NCBI RefSeq assembly: GCF_013009345.1 | Contig: NZ_JABELE010000025.1 | Location: 1 to 31,433 of the forward strand | Source of the DNA: Acinetobacter geminorum | GTDB lineage: Bacteria; Pseudomonadota; Gammaproteobacteria; Pseudomonadales; Moraxellaceae | DNA length: 31,433 nt | Direction of reading: 5' to 3' | Shown: positions 1 to 7,718 of the stretch, piece after piece | How the letters are laid out: every line of letters begins with the position of its first letter | Numbering within the stretch: the first letter of the stretch is position 1 | Translations under genes and position numbers: made by a program | Notes under the pieces: model-generated | What the model was told of the DNA's origin: nothing | The model's database searches: none | Seen by the model: the letters and a program-made list of their open reading frames with translations, nothing else

Positions 1-3000
1 GATAAAACATCTGCAAATTATGAACGTGCTCATCGGATTGATTTGCCTCGTGCAGACTCTGGCTGGCTTGTTCGTGTACGCCGTCTGACTCCGAACTCAT
101 CTTCTGAATATATCAGCGACAAGATGTATATTGCAGCTGTTACAGAAGTGATCGATGCGAAATTACGTTACCCAAACACAGCATTATTGGGCCTTCAGTA
201 TGATGCTGAGACTTTTGGAAACGTAGCAAAAGTTGCTATGGATACAAAGGGTAGGCTCCTAAAAGTTCCTACAAATTATAATCCGGTTACACGTCAGTAT
301 GTTGGAATGTGGGACGGTACTTTCAAAGAGGCATATTCCAATAATCCAGCTTGGATTTATTACGACATCTGTACAGTTGATCGCTATGCGCTGGGTGATC
401 GATTAACTCCACTCATGGTTGATAAGTGGTCTTTATATCGTTTAGCTCAATATTGTGATGAGTTAGTACCGGACGGATTAGGCGGTCAAGAACCACGTTT
501 CACTTGTAATGTTTATCTTCAGAGTGCTGAAAGCGCTTTTGAGATTTTAACTAAGTTAGCTGGTGTGTTTCGTGCGATAACGTTTTGGGATGGTAATAGC
601 ATTATTTGTGATGCGGATATTCCCCAAGATACGTATTTCACTTATACGCGTGCCAATGTCATTGATGGCAATTTTGAGTACGCGGGAACCCGTGCTCGAG
701 ATAGACATAATGTTGTAAAAATTGCATGGGACAACCCAGCCAATCACTATAAGACTGAATATGAATTTGTCCGCGATGAAAAGGCAATTTCTGAAGCTGG
801 CCAAGTTCGTATTTTAGAAATAGAAGCTTGGGGATGTACCTCACGAGGGCAAGCGCAGCGAGCAGGTTGGTGGGCATTAAAGTCTGAACAGTTAGAAACC
901 AGAACTGTTAGTTTTAAAGTTGGTTTGGATGGCCATATTCCGCAGCCGGGAAGAGTTATTGATATTGCAGATCCATTGTTTGCTGGACGGGCAAACGGAG
1001 GGCGTGTATCTAAAATATCAGCAGATCGTAAAAGCATTACGCTAGATCGTGACGACGTTGTGGCAGTTGCTGGTGACCGATTGATTATTAATGGCGAGGA
1101 TGGCAAAGCTCAAACTCGAATTGTTCAATCGATCTCTGGTCGAGTGGTTACAGTTACTCATGAGTTTGATGCGATTGCAGCACAAAACGTCTGGGTGATT
1201 GATGCTCAAGACTTGGCAACAATGAAGTTTCGAGTGATTTCTATTACCCAAGATGAGCATCATCAATTTTCAGTGACTGCACTTCAATATAACCCAGCCA
1301 AGTTTGATGCCATTGATAAGGGTGCTTATTTTGATGAGGTTCCGATTTCGATTGTGAACCCAACAATTCAGGATCCTGTAACAGATGTCGTTGTTACCGG
1401 TGAAAGCCGAGTTGATCAGGGCATCAACGTGGCTACCATGATAGTATCTTGGGCGCAGGCAAAAGGAGCCGTTAAATATCAAGTTGAGTGGCGTAAAGAT
1501 GACGGGAGTTGGATTAAGCTTCCAATAACCGGCAACAACTCAGTCGAAGTACCAGGTATTTATGCGGGTCAATATCAAGCACGAGTAACAGCGATTTCAG
1601 CTTTTGAGATAGCTTCTTTACCAGTTTATTCAACTTTGACTGAACTCTCTGGAAAGCAAGGTTTACCTCCAAAATTGGCATTTATCCAAGCGACAGGAAT
1701 CTTATTTGGTATAAAACTTGATTGGAGTTTTCCTGCAACAGGTGCTCTAGATACAGCTTATACTGAAATTCAAGTTTCACCAGACGGAACAAGCAACATT
1801 GCTCAATTGGGCTTATTCGCTTATCCAACAACGACTCATACGATTCAAGGCTTGCAGCCAAATCTGACTCAATTTTATCGTGGCCGTTTGATTGACAGGA
1901 TCGGGAATATAGGGCCTTGGTCGGATTGGACTCATGCGACAACTTCTGCCGATGCTACAGACGTTCTTGAACTCTTGAATGATCAAATCAGTGAATCTCA
2001 GCTCAATCAGGATCTTAAAACCAAGATTGATCATATTGAGACTATTGACGCTGAAATTGGTCCAATTAAGCAAGATATTCAGAATACGAAAGATCGGATT
2101 GCACAAGAAGTCATTGATCGTCAAAACGCTATTCAGCAAGCCAAAGATGGTTTATCACAGCAAATCATTGCAGGTGATGAAGGTGTTCTTGAAGTTGTAA
2201 AAACGGTCAAGAAATCAAGTGATGATGGTCTTGCTGCAGCTCAAGAAAGCATTCGTGTTGTTGCAAATGAACTCTCACTTGTTGCTGAAAAGACCGATGG
2301 CGTGTATGCACAGTTAAATCCACCTTTAATTGGCTCTGAGTCTGATCTGATTGGTAACGATCAAGGTTTTGCTGGCACATGGTCTGTTCAATCAGCAATG
2401 ATTGAAGGAGATCTTGCACTAAGCAAACGTATAGATACTACAGTTGTCGAGGTTAATGATTTACGTGCATACGCTCAGCAAGAGGTCCAAGCTCGAATTG
2501 AAGGCGATAAAGTAACAGTTCAAAAGATTGATACTTATATAGCAAGCAATGATAGCGCTCTTGCGGCTGTACGCCAATCTGCACAAGTCGCGGTAGATCA
2601 GTCTTCGGCAAATGCTGAAGCAATTGATTCAATTAATCTTGAGCTTGATGATAAGGCATCAACTGGTGCACTTGAGCAAGTTGAGTCAGACATTAAGAAT
2701 GTAGATGACAAAGTTATTGCCCAAACTACAAGGATTGATGGAGTTTACGCGCAACTCAACCCACCCTTAATCGGTTCAGAATCCGATCTAATCGGAAATG
2801 AAGGGGGTTATGCAGGTGTCTGGTCAGAGCAATCTGCACGTATTGAAGGCGATTTGGCTCAATCTAAACGTACAGATCAAGTGTCTGCACAATTGAATGA
2901 CAGCAATGCTTTGTTTCAGCAACAAATCAATGCAAATGCTAGTGCTATTTCTTCAACGATAAAAGTAACGGAAACGTTGCAAACTAAAGTCGGTGAGAAT

Positions 3001-3954
3001 AGTGCGTCTATTCAAAATGTCAGTGAAAGTGTGGATGGCATCTATGCTCAGCAGTTTACCAAGTTCGATGTAAATGGCCATGTTTCAGGTCATGGTTCAA
3101 TGAACGATGGAACTACTTCAACTTTCATATTCAATTATGATGCAATTCAGTTTGGTACGCCTGTCGGTGTTGATGGTGTAGAACCTAAACCATTAATGAC
3201 CTTGCAAAACACTCCGGTTACTTTGCCAAACGGTACTGTTATTCCGCGTGGTTTGTATGTCGACAATGGTAGTTTTGGGTATATCAATGCGAATCGAATC
3301 TGGGCTGAAAACTTAAGTACTATTAGTGCAGACTTGGGGACAATTAAAGTCAAAACTGCGAATATTGAAGATGGCGCAATTGATACTTTAAAAATTAAAG
3401 ATGAAGCTGTAACAGTTCCAATAGGTGTAAAAGCAATTGATGTAAAGACTATCACTACTTTTGCAGGTGGAGTTACAAGTGGACAGCCTAATAATGATTT
3501 TAACAACCACCTATCAGCGTGGGAAAATCATATAGGTACACTTTTACAAGTAACGTTAAATAGAAGTGGTGGAAAAGTTAGAATTGATGCTTCAGTAAAT
3601 ATTTGCACACCTACTTTTGGCGCTTTTAGTGTAAGTGACGGACGAGGTAATTCAATTGCAGCAAATGACAGGGCCATGGCTTCTTTTTATATTTCTATAT
3701 ATCGGAATGGAAATTTAATTGGACGGGGTTCATTAGGTGCAAATCTTGAAACTGGTACTATTAATGTCAATTTCAACGGGACTGCGGTTATCGTTTCAGC
3801 TATTGATGATAACAGTACTATTGGCAATGTTACCTACACACTTAAAGCAGGATTTGCTCGACAGGAGGGCGTTAATATTCCATTAAATGTGGAATCAAGA
3901 AGCAACTTTATGATTACTTCGAGAACGTTAAGTGTTATTGAAATGAAAAAGTAA
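1..3954 (+). CDS. Phage tail tip / host-specificity protein J (5'-truncated by window)
   Basis: The reading frame is open from base 1 and gives 1317 codons, so the start is upstream of the window. An apparent TTG start at 43 is only internal. The N-terminal half resembles the lambda J/TipJ tail-tip family, which forms the tail-tip hub and contacts the host receptor. Around residues 470-660 are two fibronectin-III-like segments. Residues about 660-1050 are rich in heptad-like coiled coil and carry DUF1983-type units; two 47-residue units (2296-2436 and 2737-2877) are near-identical, and a weaker one begins with DGIYAQ near 3037. The last 150-200 residues, with many Gly, Asn and Ser, are probably the receptor-binding tip, which usually varies between phages. 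The family is clear; the domain borders are my estimate. Confidence 0.9.
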   Translation, partial: DKTSANYERAHRIDLPRADSGWLVRVRRLTPNSSSEYISDKMYIAAVTEVIDAKLRYPNTALLGLQYDAETFGNVAKVAMDTKGRLLKVPTNYNPVTRQYVGMWDGTFKEAYSNNPAWIYYDICTVDRYALGDRLTPLMVDKWSLYRLAQYCDELVPDGLGGQEPRFTCNVYLQSAESAFEILTKLAGVFRAITFWDGNSIICDADIPQDTYFTYTRANVIDGNFEYAGTRARDRHNVVKIAWDNPANHYKTEYEFVRDEKAISEAGQVRILEIEAWGCTSRGQAQRAGWWALKSEQLETRTVSFKVGLDGHIPQPGRVIDIADPLFAGRANGGRVSKISADRKSITLDRDDVVAVAGDRLIINGEDGKAQTRIVQSISGRVVTVTHEFDAIAAQNVWVIDAQDLATMKFRVISITQDEHHQFSVTALQYNPAKFDAIDKGAYFDEVPISIVNPTIQDPVTDVVVTGESRVDQGINVATMIVSWAQAKGAVKYQVEWRKDDGSWIKLPITGNNSVEVPGIYAGQYQARVTAISAFEIASLPVYSTLTELSGKQGLPPKLAFIQATGILFGIKLDWSFPATGALDTAYTEIQVSPDGTSNIAQLGLFAYPTTTHTIQGLQPNLTQFYRGRLIDRIGNIGPWSDWTHATTSADATDVLELLNDQISESQLNQDLKTKIDHIETIDAEIGPIKQDIQNTKDRIAQEVIDRQNAIQQAKDGLSQQIIAGDEGVLEVVKTVKKSSDDGLAAAQESIRVVANELSLVAEKTDGVYAQLNPPLIGSESDLIGNDQGFAGTWSVQSAMIEGDLALSKRIDTTVVEVNDLRAYAQQEVQARIEGDKVTVQKIDTYIASNDSALAAVRQSAQVAVDQSSANAEAIDSINLELDDKASTGALEQVESDIKNVDDKVIAQTTRIDGVYAQLNPPLIGSESDLIGNEGGYAGVWSEQSARIEGDLAQSKRTDQVSAQLNDSNALFQQQINANASAISSTIKVTETLQTKVGENSASIQNVSESVDGIYAQQFTKFDVNGHVSGHGSMNDGTTSTFIFNYDAIQFGTPVGVDGVEPKPLMTLQNTPVTLPNGTVIPRGLYVDNGSFGYINANRIWAENLSTISADLGTIKVKTANIEDGAIDTLKIKDEAVTVPIGVKAIDVKTITTFAGGVTSGQPNNDFNNHLSAWENHIGTLLQVTLNRSGGKVRIDASVNICTPTFGAFSVSDGRGNSIAANDRAMASFYISIYRNGNLIGRGSLGANLETGTINVNFNGTAVIVSAIDDNSTIGNVTYTLKAGFARQEGVNIPLNVESRSNFMITSRTLSVIEMKK
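2296..2436 (+). repeat. Copy 1 of a 47-codon direct repeat inside the tail-tip gene
   Basis: It encodes a unit beginning DGVYAQLNPPLIGSESDLIG. It matches the unit at 2737-2877 in 39 of 47 residues by eye and lies exactly 147 codons upstream of it. The first 21 residues are identical. Confidence 0.95.
2737..2877 (+). repeat. Copy 2 of the 47-codon direct repeat inside the tail-tip gene
   Basis: It encodes the same opening residues as copy 1 but uses a different synonymous codon at 17 of the first 21 positions. The two copies are therefore alike as protein and divergent as DNA. Confidence 0.95.
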
Positions 3955-3956
3955 CA

Positions 3957-3978
3957 GCACCCAACCGGGTGCTTTTTT
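3957..3978 (+). terminator. Intrinsic terminator of the tail gene
   Basis: A six-base-pair GC-rich stem GCACCC/GGGTGC with loop AACC is followed by six T residues. It starts two bases after the tail-gene stop, so it probably ends the late structural transcript or attenuates read-through into the lysis genes. Confidence 0.9.
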
Positions 3979-4000
3979 ATGCCGAAATTAGGGGGAAGGC

Positions 4001-4357
4001 ATGACTGAAAATGAATCATACGGGTTGAGATTTGAAAAGAAAATCGACTCCATTCAGAGTGATATTCGCATGTTGTCAGATCATGTTACTCGACTGACTT
4101 TCATTAATGAAGCGCACAAAGAGACTAGCGAACAGAACAAAAAAGATATCGATACATTGGATATCAAAGTCGCCAATTTAGAAAACCGCACAGCAGCGCA
4201 AGATGGTGGAATTTCTGTGCTGCGTGTATTGCTGGGAATATTTGCAGGCATCGTATTTTCATTGTGTGCGTGGGTTGGATCTTCAATTATTCAATTAAGC
4301 CAAGACCAGTCTTTAATTAAAGAGAAAGTATCACGGTTGGAGGAAGCAAAAAGATGA
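4001..4357 (+). CDS. Phage membrane protein with coiled coil, lysis cassette
   Basis: The 118-residue product has a long charged, heptad-like N-terminal part (about residues 5-65), one hydrophobic segment (about 74-97, VLRVLLGIFAGIVFSL region) and a short charged C-tail. This layout resembles XhlA-type or other coiled-coil holin-associated proteins, but I do not recognise a specific family. The start is supported by a purine-rich AGGGGGAAGG just upstream. The stop overlaps the next start as ATGA at 4354-4357, which implies translational coupling to the holin-like gene. A role in host lysis is inferred from position alone. Confidence 0.75.
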   Translation: MTENESYGLRFEKKIDSIQSDIRMLSDHVTRLTFINEAHKETSEQNKKDIDTLDIKVANLENRTAAQDGGISVLRVLLGIFAGIVFSLCAWVGSSIIQLSQDQSLIKEKVSRLEEAKR

Positions 4358-4572
4358 ACAGTGAAAATACTCGCGCATATCTAGCTTTCGCATTAGTGGG
4401 ACTGATGTTTGTTTTAGTGATTGCTTTATTTTTTGTGGATATGCCACGTGAAAATAGCAATCTGATTAATACGGCATTGGGTTTCATTGCAGGGGCTATG
4501 ACAACTGCATGTGGCTTTTATTTTGGTAGCTCTGAGTTAGAGAAAAAGAAAGGTGAATCAAATGACAACTAA
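4354..4572 (+). CDS. Holin-like small membrane protein
   Basis: The 72-residue product has two predicted membrane helices (about residues 8-28 and 37-58), a short linker and a highly charged C-terminus (EKKKGESND). That is the usual shape of a class II holin, the protein that permeabilises the inner membrane at the programmed time so that endolysin can reach the wall. It overlaps the preceding gene by four bases and the endolysin gene by 11. No family signature beyond topology is visible, so holin is assigned from topology plus position directly before an endolysin. Confidence 0.65.
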   Translation: MNSENTRAYLAFALVGLMFVLVIALFFVDMPRENSNLINTALGFIAGAMTTACGFYFGSSELEKKKGESNDN

Positions 4573-5116
4573 ACCATTCTTCGACGCTGCCCGAGTGATC
4601 GCAGGCGGCAAGCTTACACAGGCACAAGTAGACGAACTAAATAAGGTGGTCGATAAACTTGCACCTACTGGCATGGCTACAAGTGATATTGGTATAGATC
4701 TCATCTCAGGTTTTGAAGGCACGCGATTCACAGCTTATGACGACGGTGTAGGGGTTTGGACCATTGGCACCGGCACCACAGTTTATCCAAATGGGGTGAA
4801 GGTTAAGCAAGGCGATACTTGCACACCCGAGCAAGCTAAAGCCTACTTCAAACATGACTTAGCTAAATTTGAAAAGACTGTAAATGAATCGGTGACAGTT
4901 CCTTTAGCTCAAAACCAATTTGATGCTTTGGTATCGCTGACATACAACATTGGTTCAGGTGCATTTAAGAATTCGACTTTACTTAAGCTGCTTAACAAAG
5001 GTGACTATCAAGGCGCTGCTGACCAATTCCTTGTCTGGAATAAGGCAGGGGGCAAAGTTATGAAAGGTCTAGTTCGTCGTCGCGAAGCTGAACGAGCACT
5101 CTTTTTAAAGAAGTAA
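4562..5116 (+). CDS. Phage endolysin, GH24 (T4-type) lysozyme
   Basis: A muramidase that cleaves the MurNAc-GlcNAc bond of peptidoglycan at phage release. The ATG at 4562 is preferred over the in-frame GTG at 4553, because the Shine-Dalgarno AAAGG lies 8-9 bases before the ATG and would overlap the GTG. The product is 184 residues. The catalytic triad of the T4 lysozyme family is present with exact family spacing: E52 in GFEG, D61 in YDDG and T67 in VWTIG, equivalent to E11, D20 and T26. A 35-residue N-terminal extension precedes the catalytic domain. No clear signal peptide or SAR helix is seen, so export probably depends on the upstream holin. Confidence 0.93.
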   Translation: MTTKPFFDAARVIAGGKLTQAQVDELNKVVDKLAPTGMATSDIGIDLISGFEGTRFTAYDDGVGVWTIGTGTTVYPNGVKVKQGDTCTPEQAKAYFKHDLAKFEKTVNESVTVPLAQNQFDALVSLTYNIGSGAFKNSTLLKLLNKGDYQGAADQFLVWNKAGGKVMKGLVRRREAERALFLKK

Positions 5117-5121
5117 CTTAT

Positions 5122-5241
5122 ATGTGTAAGCGTACCAAAGTTGCAACAATCATCACATTGCTGTGTTTAATCTTCTCAGGTTGCACAGCTCACACTATTA
5201 ACACGTCTGTTAATGTTGGGATTTGTGTAAGGGCTTTGTGA
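5122..5241 (+). CDS. 39-aa putative lipoprotein in lysis cassette (o-spanin candidate)
   Basis: A very short gene starting five bases after the endolysin stop. The product begins MCKRTKVATIITLLCLIFSG and then has Cys-Thr-Ala. It therefore has a charged N-terminus, a hydrophobic stretch and a lipobox (FSGC, Cys21), giving a mature lipopeptide of only about 19 residues. Phage o-spanins (Rz1 type) are tiny outer-membrane lipoproteins encoded right after the endolysin, so this is a candidate. However, it lacks the usual proline-rich tail and no i-spanin is seen nearby. Its TGA overlaps the next ATG by one base (TGATG). Confidence 0.6.
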   Translation: MCKRTKVATIITLLCLIFSGCTAHTINTSVNVGICVRAL

Positions 5242-5441
5242 TGTCGCAAGTCATGATCATGGTTTCTGAATCTGGCAAGATGGAGCACACATGCAACCTT
5301 CTTGCCGAAATAAATAAAAAAGGTGAAGTCATAAAGATTTATGACCACAATGGAAACGAGCTAAAAATTAACTTTTTAAATAATGAAGTTTACTTTAATA
5401 AGACTTGGTGGCAATTCACTAATATACAATCACTTATCTAG
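5241..5441 (+). CDS. Hypothetical 66-aa phage protein
   Basis: I do not recognise this gene. The ATG at 5241 shares its A with the stop of the tiny lipoprotein, so it is probably translated by coupling. A TTG nine codons upstream would be an unlikely start lying inside the other gene. The product is soluble-looking, mixed in charge, with an acidic/basic core (EINKKGEVIKIYDHNGNELK) and an aromatic C-terminal patch (YFNKTWWQF). Its last eight bases overlap the end of the convergent integrase gene. It could be a moron or a small structural protein. Confidence 0.6.
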   Translation: MSQVMIMVSESGKMEHTCNLLAEINKKGEVIKIYDHNGNELKINFLNNEVYFNKTWWQFTNIQSLI

Positions 5442-6678
5442 TTGGTAAAGTCTTGGCATAATCTGCTTTTATTTGATCACAATAATCTGCCCAGCTTTGC
5501 ATCATCTCTCTTCTTTTCTCTAAATGTTTTGTCCGGTTGTATGCTCGACCATGCATATCTTTAACTTTGTGAGCTAATTGCTGCTCAATAATTTCAATAG
5601 GGTAGTTAAGTACTTCCTCTAATATTGTTCTTGCAGAAGCACGGAAGCCATGTCCGCAAACTTGTTCAGATGTATAGCCCAATCTACGTAATGCTTGGTT
5701 AATTGTATTTTCTGACATTGGTTTAAGTTTGCTAGTCATAGAAGGGAATACATACTCACTTTCCCCATCGGGATCATAAGTCAGTTCTTTTATTTTCAGC
5801 AACAGTTCTTTAACTTGTCTAGGAATAGGCACAAGGTGTTGTACGCCAGTTTTATTTTTTGTTTTTGGTGGCGTATATCTCCAAAGATCAATTTCTAAGT
5901 CAATATCTGGCCACTTTGCATAACGCAGCTCACCAGGACGAACAAATACATAAGGAGCAATTTTTAAGGCCATTTGGGTAATGAATGTGCCTTCATAAAA
6001 ATCGATGTCATAAAGTAGTTCAGCAAATTCATTCGATTCAGTCAAAGCTGATAAATGTTTTACTTTAGGTGTTTTTAAGGCACCTCTTAAATCTTGAGTT
6101 ACGTCTCTCTCACACCTACCAGTGGCAACGCCATATCTCATGATTTGTCCGCATTTCACTTTAACTTTTTTTGCTGTCTCTAATTTTCCTTGTTTCTCAT
6201 AAATGCGGCAGATATTTAAAACTTCTACTGGGGTAACTTTATCAATAGGTTTTTTTCCAATATTGGAATTTATGACTTGAAGTAATCTTTTATGACCACG
6301 GATAGTTGACTCAGCAAAATCTTGTTTGGATTCCCATTCTGCAGCAACAGCAGCAAAAGTATTTTTCTCTGAGTTTATATGTTCTTGTTCAACTCTTTTA
6401 CGTTCAACTTGTGGGTCAATATTCTGAGCCAGTAAAGTTCTAGCTTCATCCCGTTTAGATCGTGCATCTGCAAGACTTACTTCTGGGTAAGAACCAAAAC
6501 CAATAGTATTTCTTTTTTTTGTATATGGGCGTGAGTAATCAAAACGCCAAAATTTATTTTGGTTTTTATCTATAAGCAAATAGAGACCCGAACCGTCAGA
6601 TAGTTTCAGGGATTTTCCATTTTCTGATTTTGCTTTCTTTATCTTTGTATCAGTAAGTGGGACAACGGTTTTAGGCAT
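5434..6678 (-). CDS. int: Phage integrase, P4-type tyrosine recombinase
   Basis: The 414-residue protein is the usual length for the family. It has an N-terminal Arm-DNA-binding domain (DUF4102-like; LSDGSGLYLLID, FWRFDYSRP, IGFGSYPEVSLADAR) over residues 1-95, a core-binding domain to about 205 and a catalytic domain after that. Visible active-site residues are R247 (FVRPGELR), H343 and R346 (GHGFRAS), H370 (QLAHKV) and the nucleophile Y380. It catalyses site-specific integration between attP and the tRNA. It lies 166 bases from the 3' end of tRNA-Arg, which fits that tRNA as its target. The start codon lies within a repeated motif, which suggests self-regulation. Confidence 0.96.
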   Translation of the reverse strand: MPKTVVPLTDTKIKKAKSENGKSLKLSDGSGLYLLIDKNQNKFWRFDYSRPYTKKRNTIGFGSYPEVSLADARSKRDEARTLLAQNIDPQVERKRVEQEHINSEKNTFAAVAAEWESKQDFAESTIRGHKRLLQVINSNIGKKPIDKVTPVEVLNICRIYEKQGKLETAKKVKVKCGQIMRYGVATGRCERDVTQDLRGALKTPKVKHLSALTESNEFAELLYDIDFYEGTFITQMALKIAPYVFVRPGELRYAKWPDIDLEIDLWRYTPPKTKNKTGVQHLVPIPRQVKELLLKIKELTYDPDGESEYVFPSMTSKLKPMSENTINQALRRLGYTSEQVCGHGFRASARTILEEVLNYPIEIIEQQLAHKVKDMHGRAYNRTKHLEKRREMMQSWADYCDQIKADYAKTLPTR

Positions 6679-6737
6679 TTTTGCGGTACCATTTTTGCGG
6701 TATTTAATGAGGTACTGTATTAAGTACCGTAAAAAAA
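6677..6737. repeat. Repeats at the integrase start: putative arm/operator sites
   Basis: ATTTTTGCGGTA occurs twice in direct orientation (6677-6688 and 6691-6702). A related inverted copy, TTTTTACGGTA read on the minus strand, lies at 6725-6735. A perfect inverted pair GGTACT/AGTACC spans 6711-6716 and 6723-6728. The first copy overlaps the integrase start codon. Integrase arm sites or a repressor/excisionase operator are plausible; neither is proven. Confidence 0.55.
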
Positions 6738-6758
6738 CAAGAATTATCTCGGTCTATG

Positions 6759-6829
6759 TCGGACTATTAAAGACTATAAAAAGTTAATAATCAATTATAG
6801 GCAAAGGGTTCCCGTACTATTTCGGACTA
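6759..6829. repeat. Second pair of direct repeats TCGGACTA near att
   Basis: TCGGACTA occurs at 6759-6766 and 6822-6829, each preceded by TAT plus one base. The copies flank AT-rich DNA between the integrase gene and the tRNA. The position suits integrase arm-type binding or host-factor sites of the attachment region. The motif is short, so chance is possible. Confidence 0.4.
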
Positions 6830-6844
6830 ACGTGTAATTTAATT

Positions 6845-6920
6845 TGGTGCGCCCTGCGGGACTCGAACCCACGTCTGTCGCTTAGGAGGCAACTGCTCTA
6901 TCCAGTTAAGCTAAGGGCGC
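6845..6920 (-). tRNA. tRNA-Arg, anticodon CCT
   Basis: Read on the minus strand, this is a 76-base cloverleaf. Acceptor strand GCGCCCT pairs with AGGGCGC, the D-arm is AGCTTAACTGGATAGAGC, the anticodon stem-loop is GTTGC-CTCCTAA-GCGAC with anticodon CCT (reads AGG), and the T-arm has GGTTCGAGTCC. The discriminator A and the CCA end are encoded. The gene is intact, with the phage attached at its 3' side, so integration restored the tRNA sequence. Confidence 0.95.
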
Positions 6921-7233
6921 ATAATTTTATGATTATAAACAAAAAAGCTACTGCTAAGGCAATGGCTTTTTTACATTTTAAGTATTAAAACCTCTGCCAT
7001 AGTGGCTAATAAAAATAAAGCTTTACGATTCAACAGTTGCATACTCACTTATGCTTTATAGAAAAATAGAGTTTATAAAGCTAAAAAATCACAAAAAATT
7101 CATGTTGATCTTTCTATGATCTGAAGCAAAACACGAAAAGATTTAAGGTGAGCAATTGGATAGATACAGTTATTTCTAAACCATTGTTTGTTAAGAATCA
7201 GATTTGGCTATCTATAAATCAAAAGGGCATAAC
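6921..7233. other. Intergenic stretch between tRNA-Arg and the DUF2805 gene
   Basis: AT-rich, with no convincing coding frame. It holds the tRNA -10 element and a hairpin at 6941-6973 whose arms are A-rich/GC/T-rich (AAAAAAGC...GCTTTTTT with internal mismatches), terminator-like in both directions. The rest (6974-7220) shows nothing I can name. The Shine-Dalgarno AAAAGGG for the next gene ends at 7227. Confidence 0.6.
6932..6937 (-). promoter_or_regulatory. -10 element of the tRNA-Arg promoter
   Basis: A perfect TATAAT on the minus strand ends 11 bases before the tRNA 5' end, the distance expected for a short leader. No good -35 hexamer is seen; the region upstream is occupied by the hairpin at 6941-6973. 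Confidence 0.5.
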
Positions 7234-7488
7234 ATGAAAAAAATTGATGAACAGGACTTATCTAGAATTATTGAAATGGCATGGGAAGATCGCACTCCAT
7301 TTGAAGCAATTGAGCGAGAGTATGGCTTAAGCGAAAGCGAAGTTATTCGTTTAATGAGATACAACCTAAAAACCAATAGTTTTAAACTTTGGCGTAAACG
7401 TATGGCAGGGCGTAAAACTAAGCATCAACAATTACGTTCACCAGACGTTGAACGAGCTTACTGCTCTCGTCAGTATAAATATGCTTAA
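7234..7488 (+). CDS. DUF2805 / TIGR03643 family protein
   Basis: The 84-residue product matches the small TIGR03643 (DUF2805) family: an N-terminal helical segment (IIEMAWEDRTPFEAIEREYG), then LSESEVIRLMRYNLK and SFKLWRKRM, ending in a basic tail. The middle part reads like a helix-turn-helix, so nucleic-acid binding is possible. The ATG at 7234 is preferred over an upstream TTG because AAAAGGG lies six bases before it. The function is unknown. The family is typically found beside prokaryotic cryptochrome/photolyase genes, as here, which hints at a role in photorepair or in using the product of that enzyme. Confidence 0.85.
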   Translation: MKKIDEQDLSRIIEMAWEDRTPFEAIEREYGLSESEVIRLMRYNLKTNSFKLWRKRMAGRKTKHQQLRSPDVERAYCSRQYKYA

Positions 7489-7518
7489 CATCATCAGATA
7501 TAACCAATTGAAATCCAG

Positions 7519-7551
7519 CTGATTCAACAATCAAGAGTAGTGTTGAATCAG
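7519..7551. terminator. Hairpin between convergent DUF2805 and DUF2256 genes
   Basis: A perfect 11-bp stem, CTGATTCAACA/TGTTGAATCAG, has an 11-base loop. There is no proper T-run on either side, so termination efficiency is uncertain. The position between two convergent stops supports a bidirectional terminator. Confidence 0.5.
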
Positions 7552-7573
7552 TTAAAACAATCGAGTGAAATAT

Positions 7574-7714
7574 CTACTTAGTTGATTGGGCTTGTCTTTT
7601 ACATCTTTCAGAGCAATATTTTACTTCTTCCCAGCAACGTTCCCATTTTTTTCGCCAGTCAAAAGGACGTTGACAATAGGCACATATTTTCTGGGGTAAA
7701 TGTTGTTTTTTCAT
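7574..7714 (-). CDS. DUF2256 zinc-ribbon-like mini-protein
   Basis: The 46-residue protein has five cysteines (C11, C14, C27, C34, C38) in a CxxC...C...CxxxC array and the conserved core ICAYCQRPFDWRKKWERCW of the DUF2256 family, suggesting a small metal-binding fold. The ATG at 7714 lies four bases after the photolyase stop, so it is cotranscribed and probably translationally coupled. A longer frame reading upstream would lie inside the photolyase gene. The function is unknown; genomic linkage to this photolyase class is a recurring pattern. Confidence 0.85.
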   Translation of the reverse strand: MKKQHLPQKICAYCQRPFDWRKKWERCWEEVKYCSERCKRQAQSTK

Positions 7715-7718
7715 GATC

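Larger units (their letters stand above)
1..6844. mobile_element. Right-hand part of an integrated prophage (incomplete)
   Basis: A tail-tip protein, lysis genes and an integrase lie in a row and stop exactly at the 3' end of a tRNA-Arg gene. This is the usual arrangement for a temperate phage using a P4-type tyrosine integrase. The left boundary is outside the window, so the length, the second att site and the completeness of the phage cannot be judged. The attachment core should overlap the 3' half of the tRNA (about 6845-6890), but it cannot be delimited without the other copy. Genes from 6921 onward are ordinary host genes. Confidence 0.9.

Noticed and set aside
1979..2200. 73-aa frame inside the tail-tip gene
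   Set aside because: Alternate-frame shadow of a coiled-coil region; Leu/Ile/Lys bias results from the repeat-like codons.
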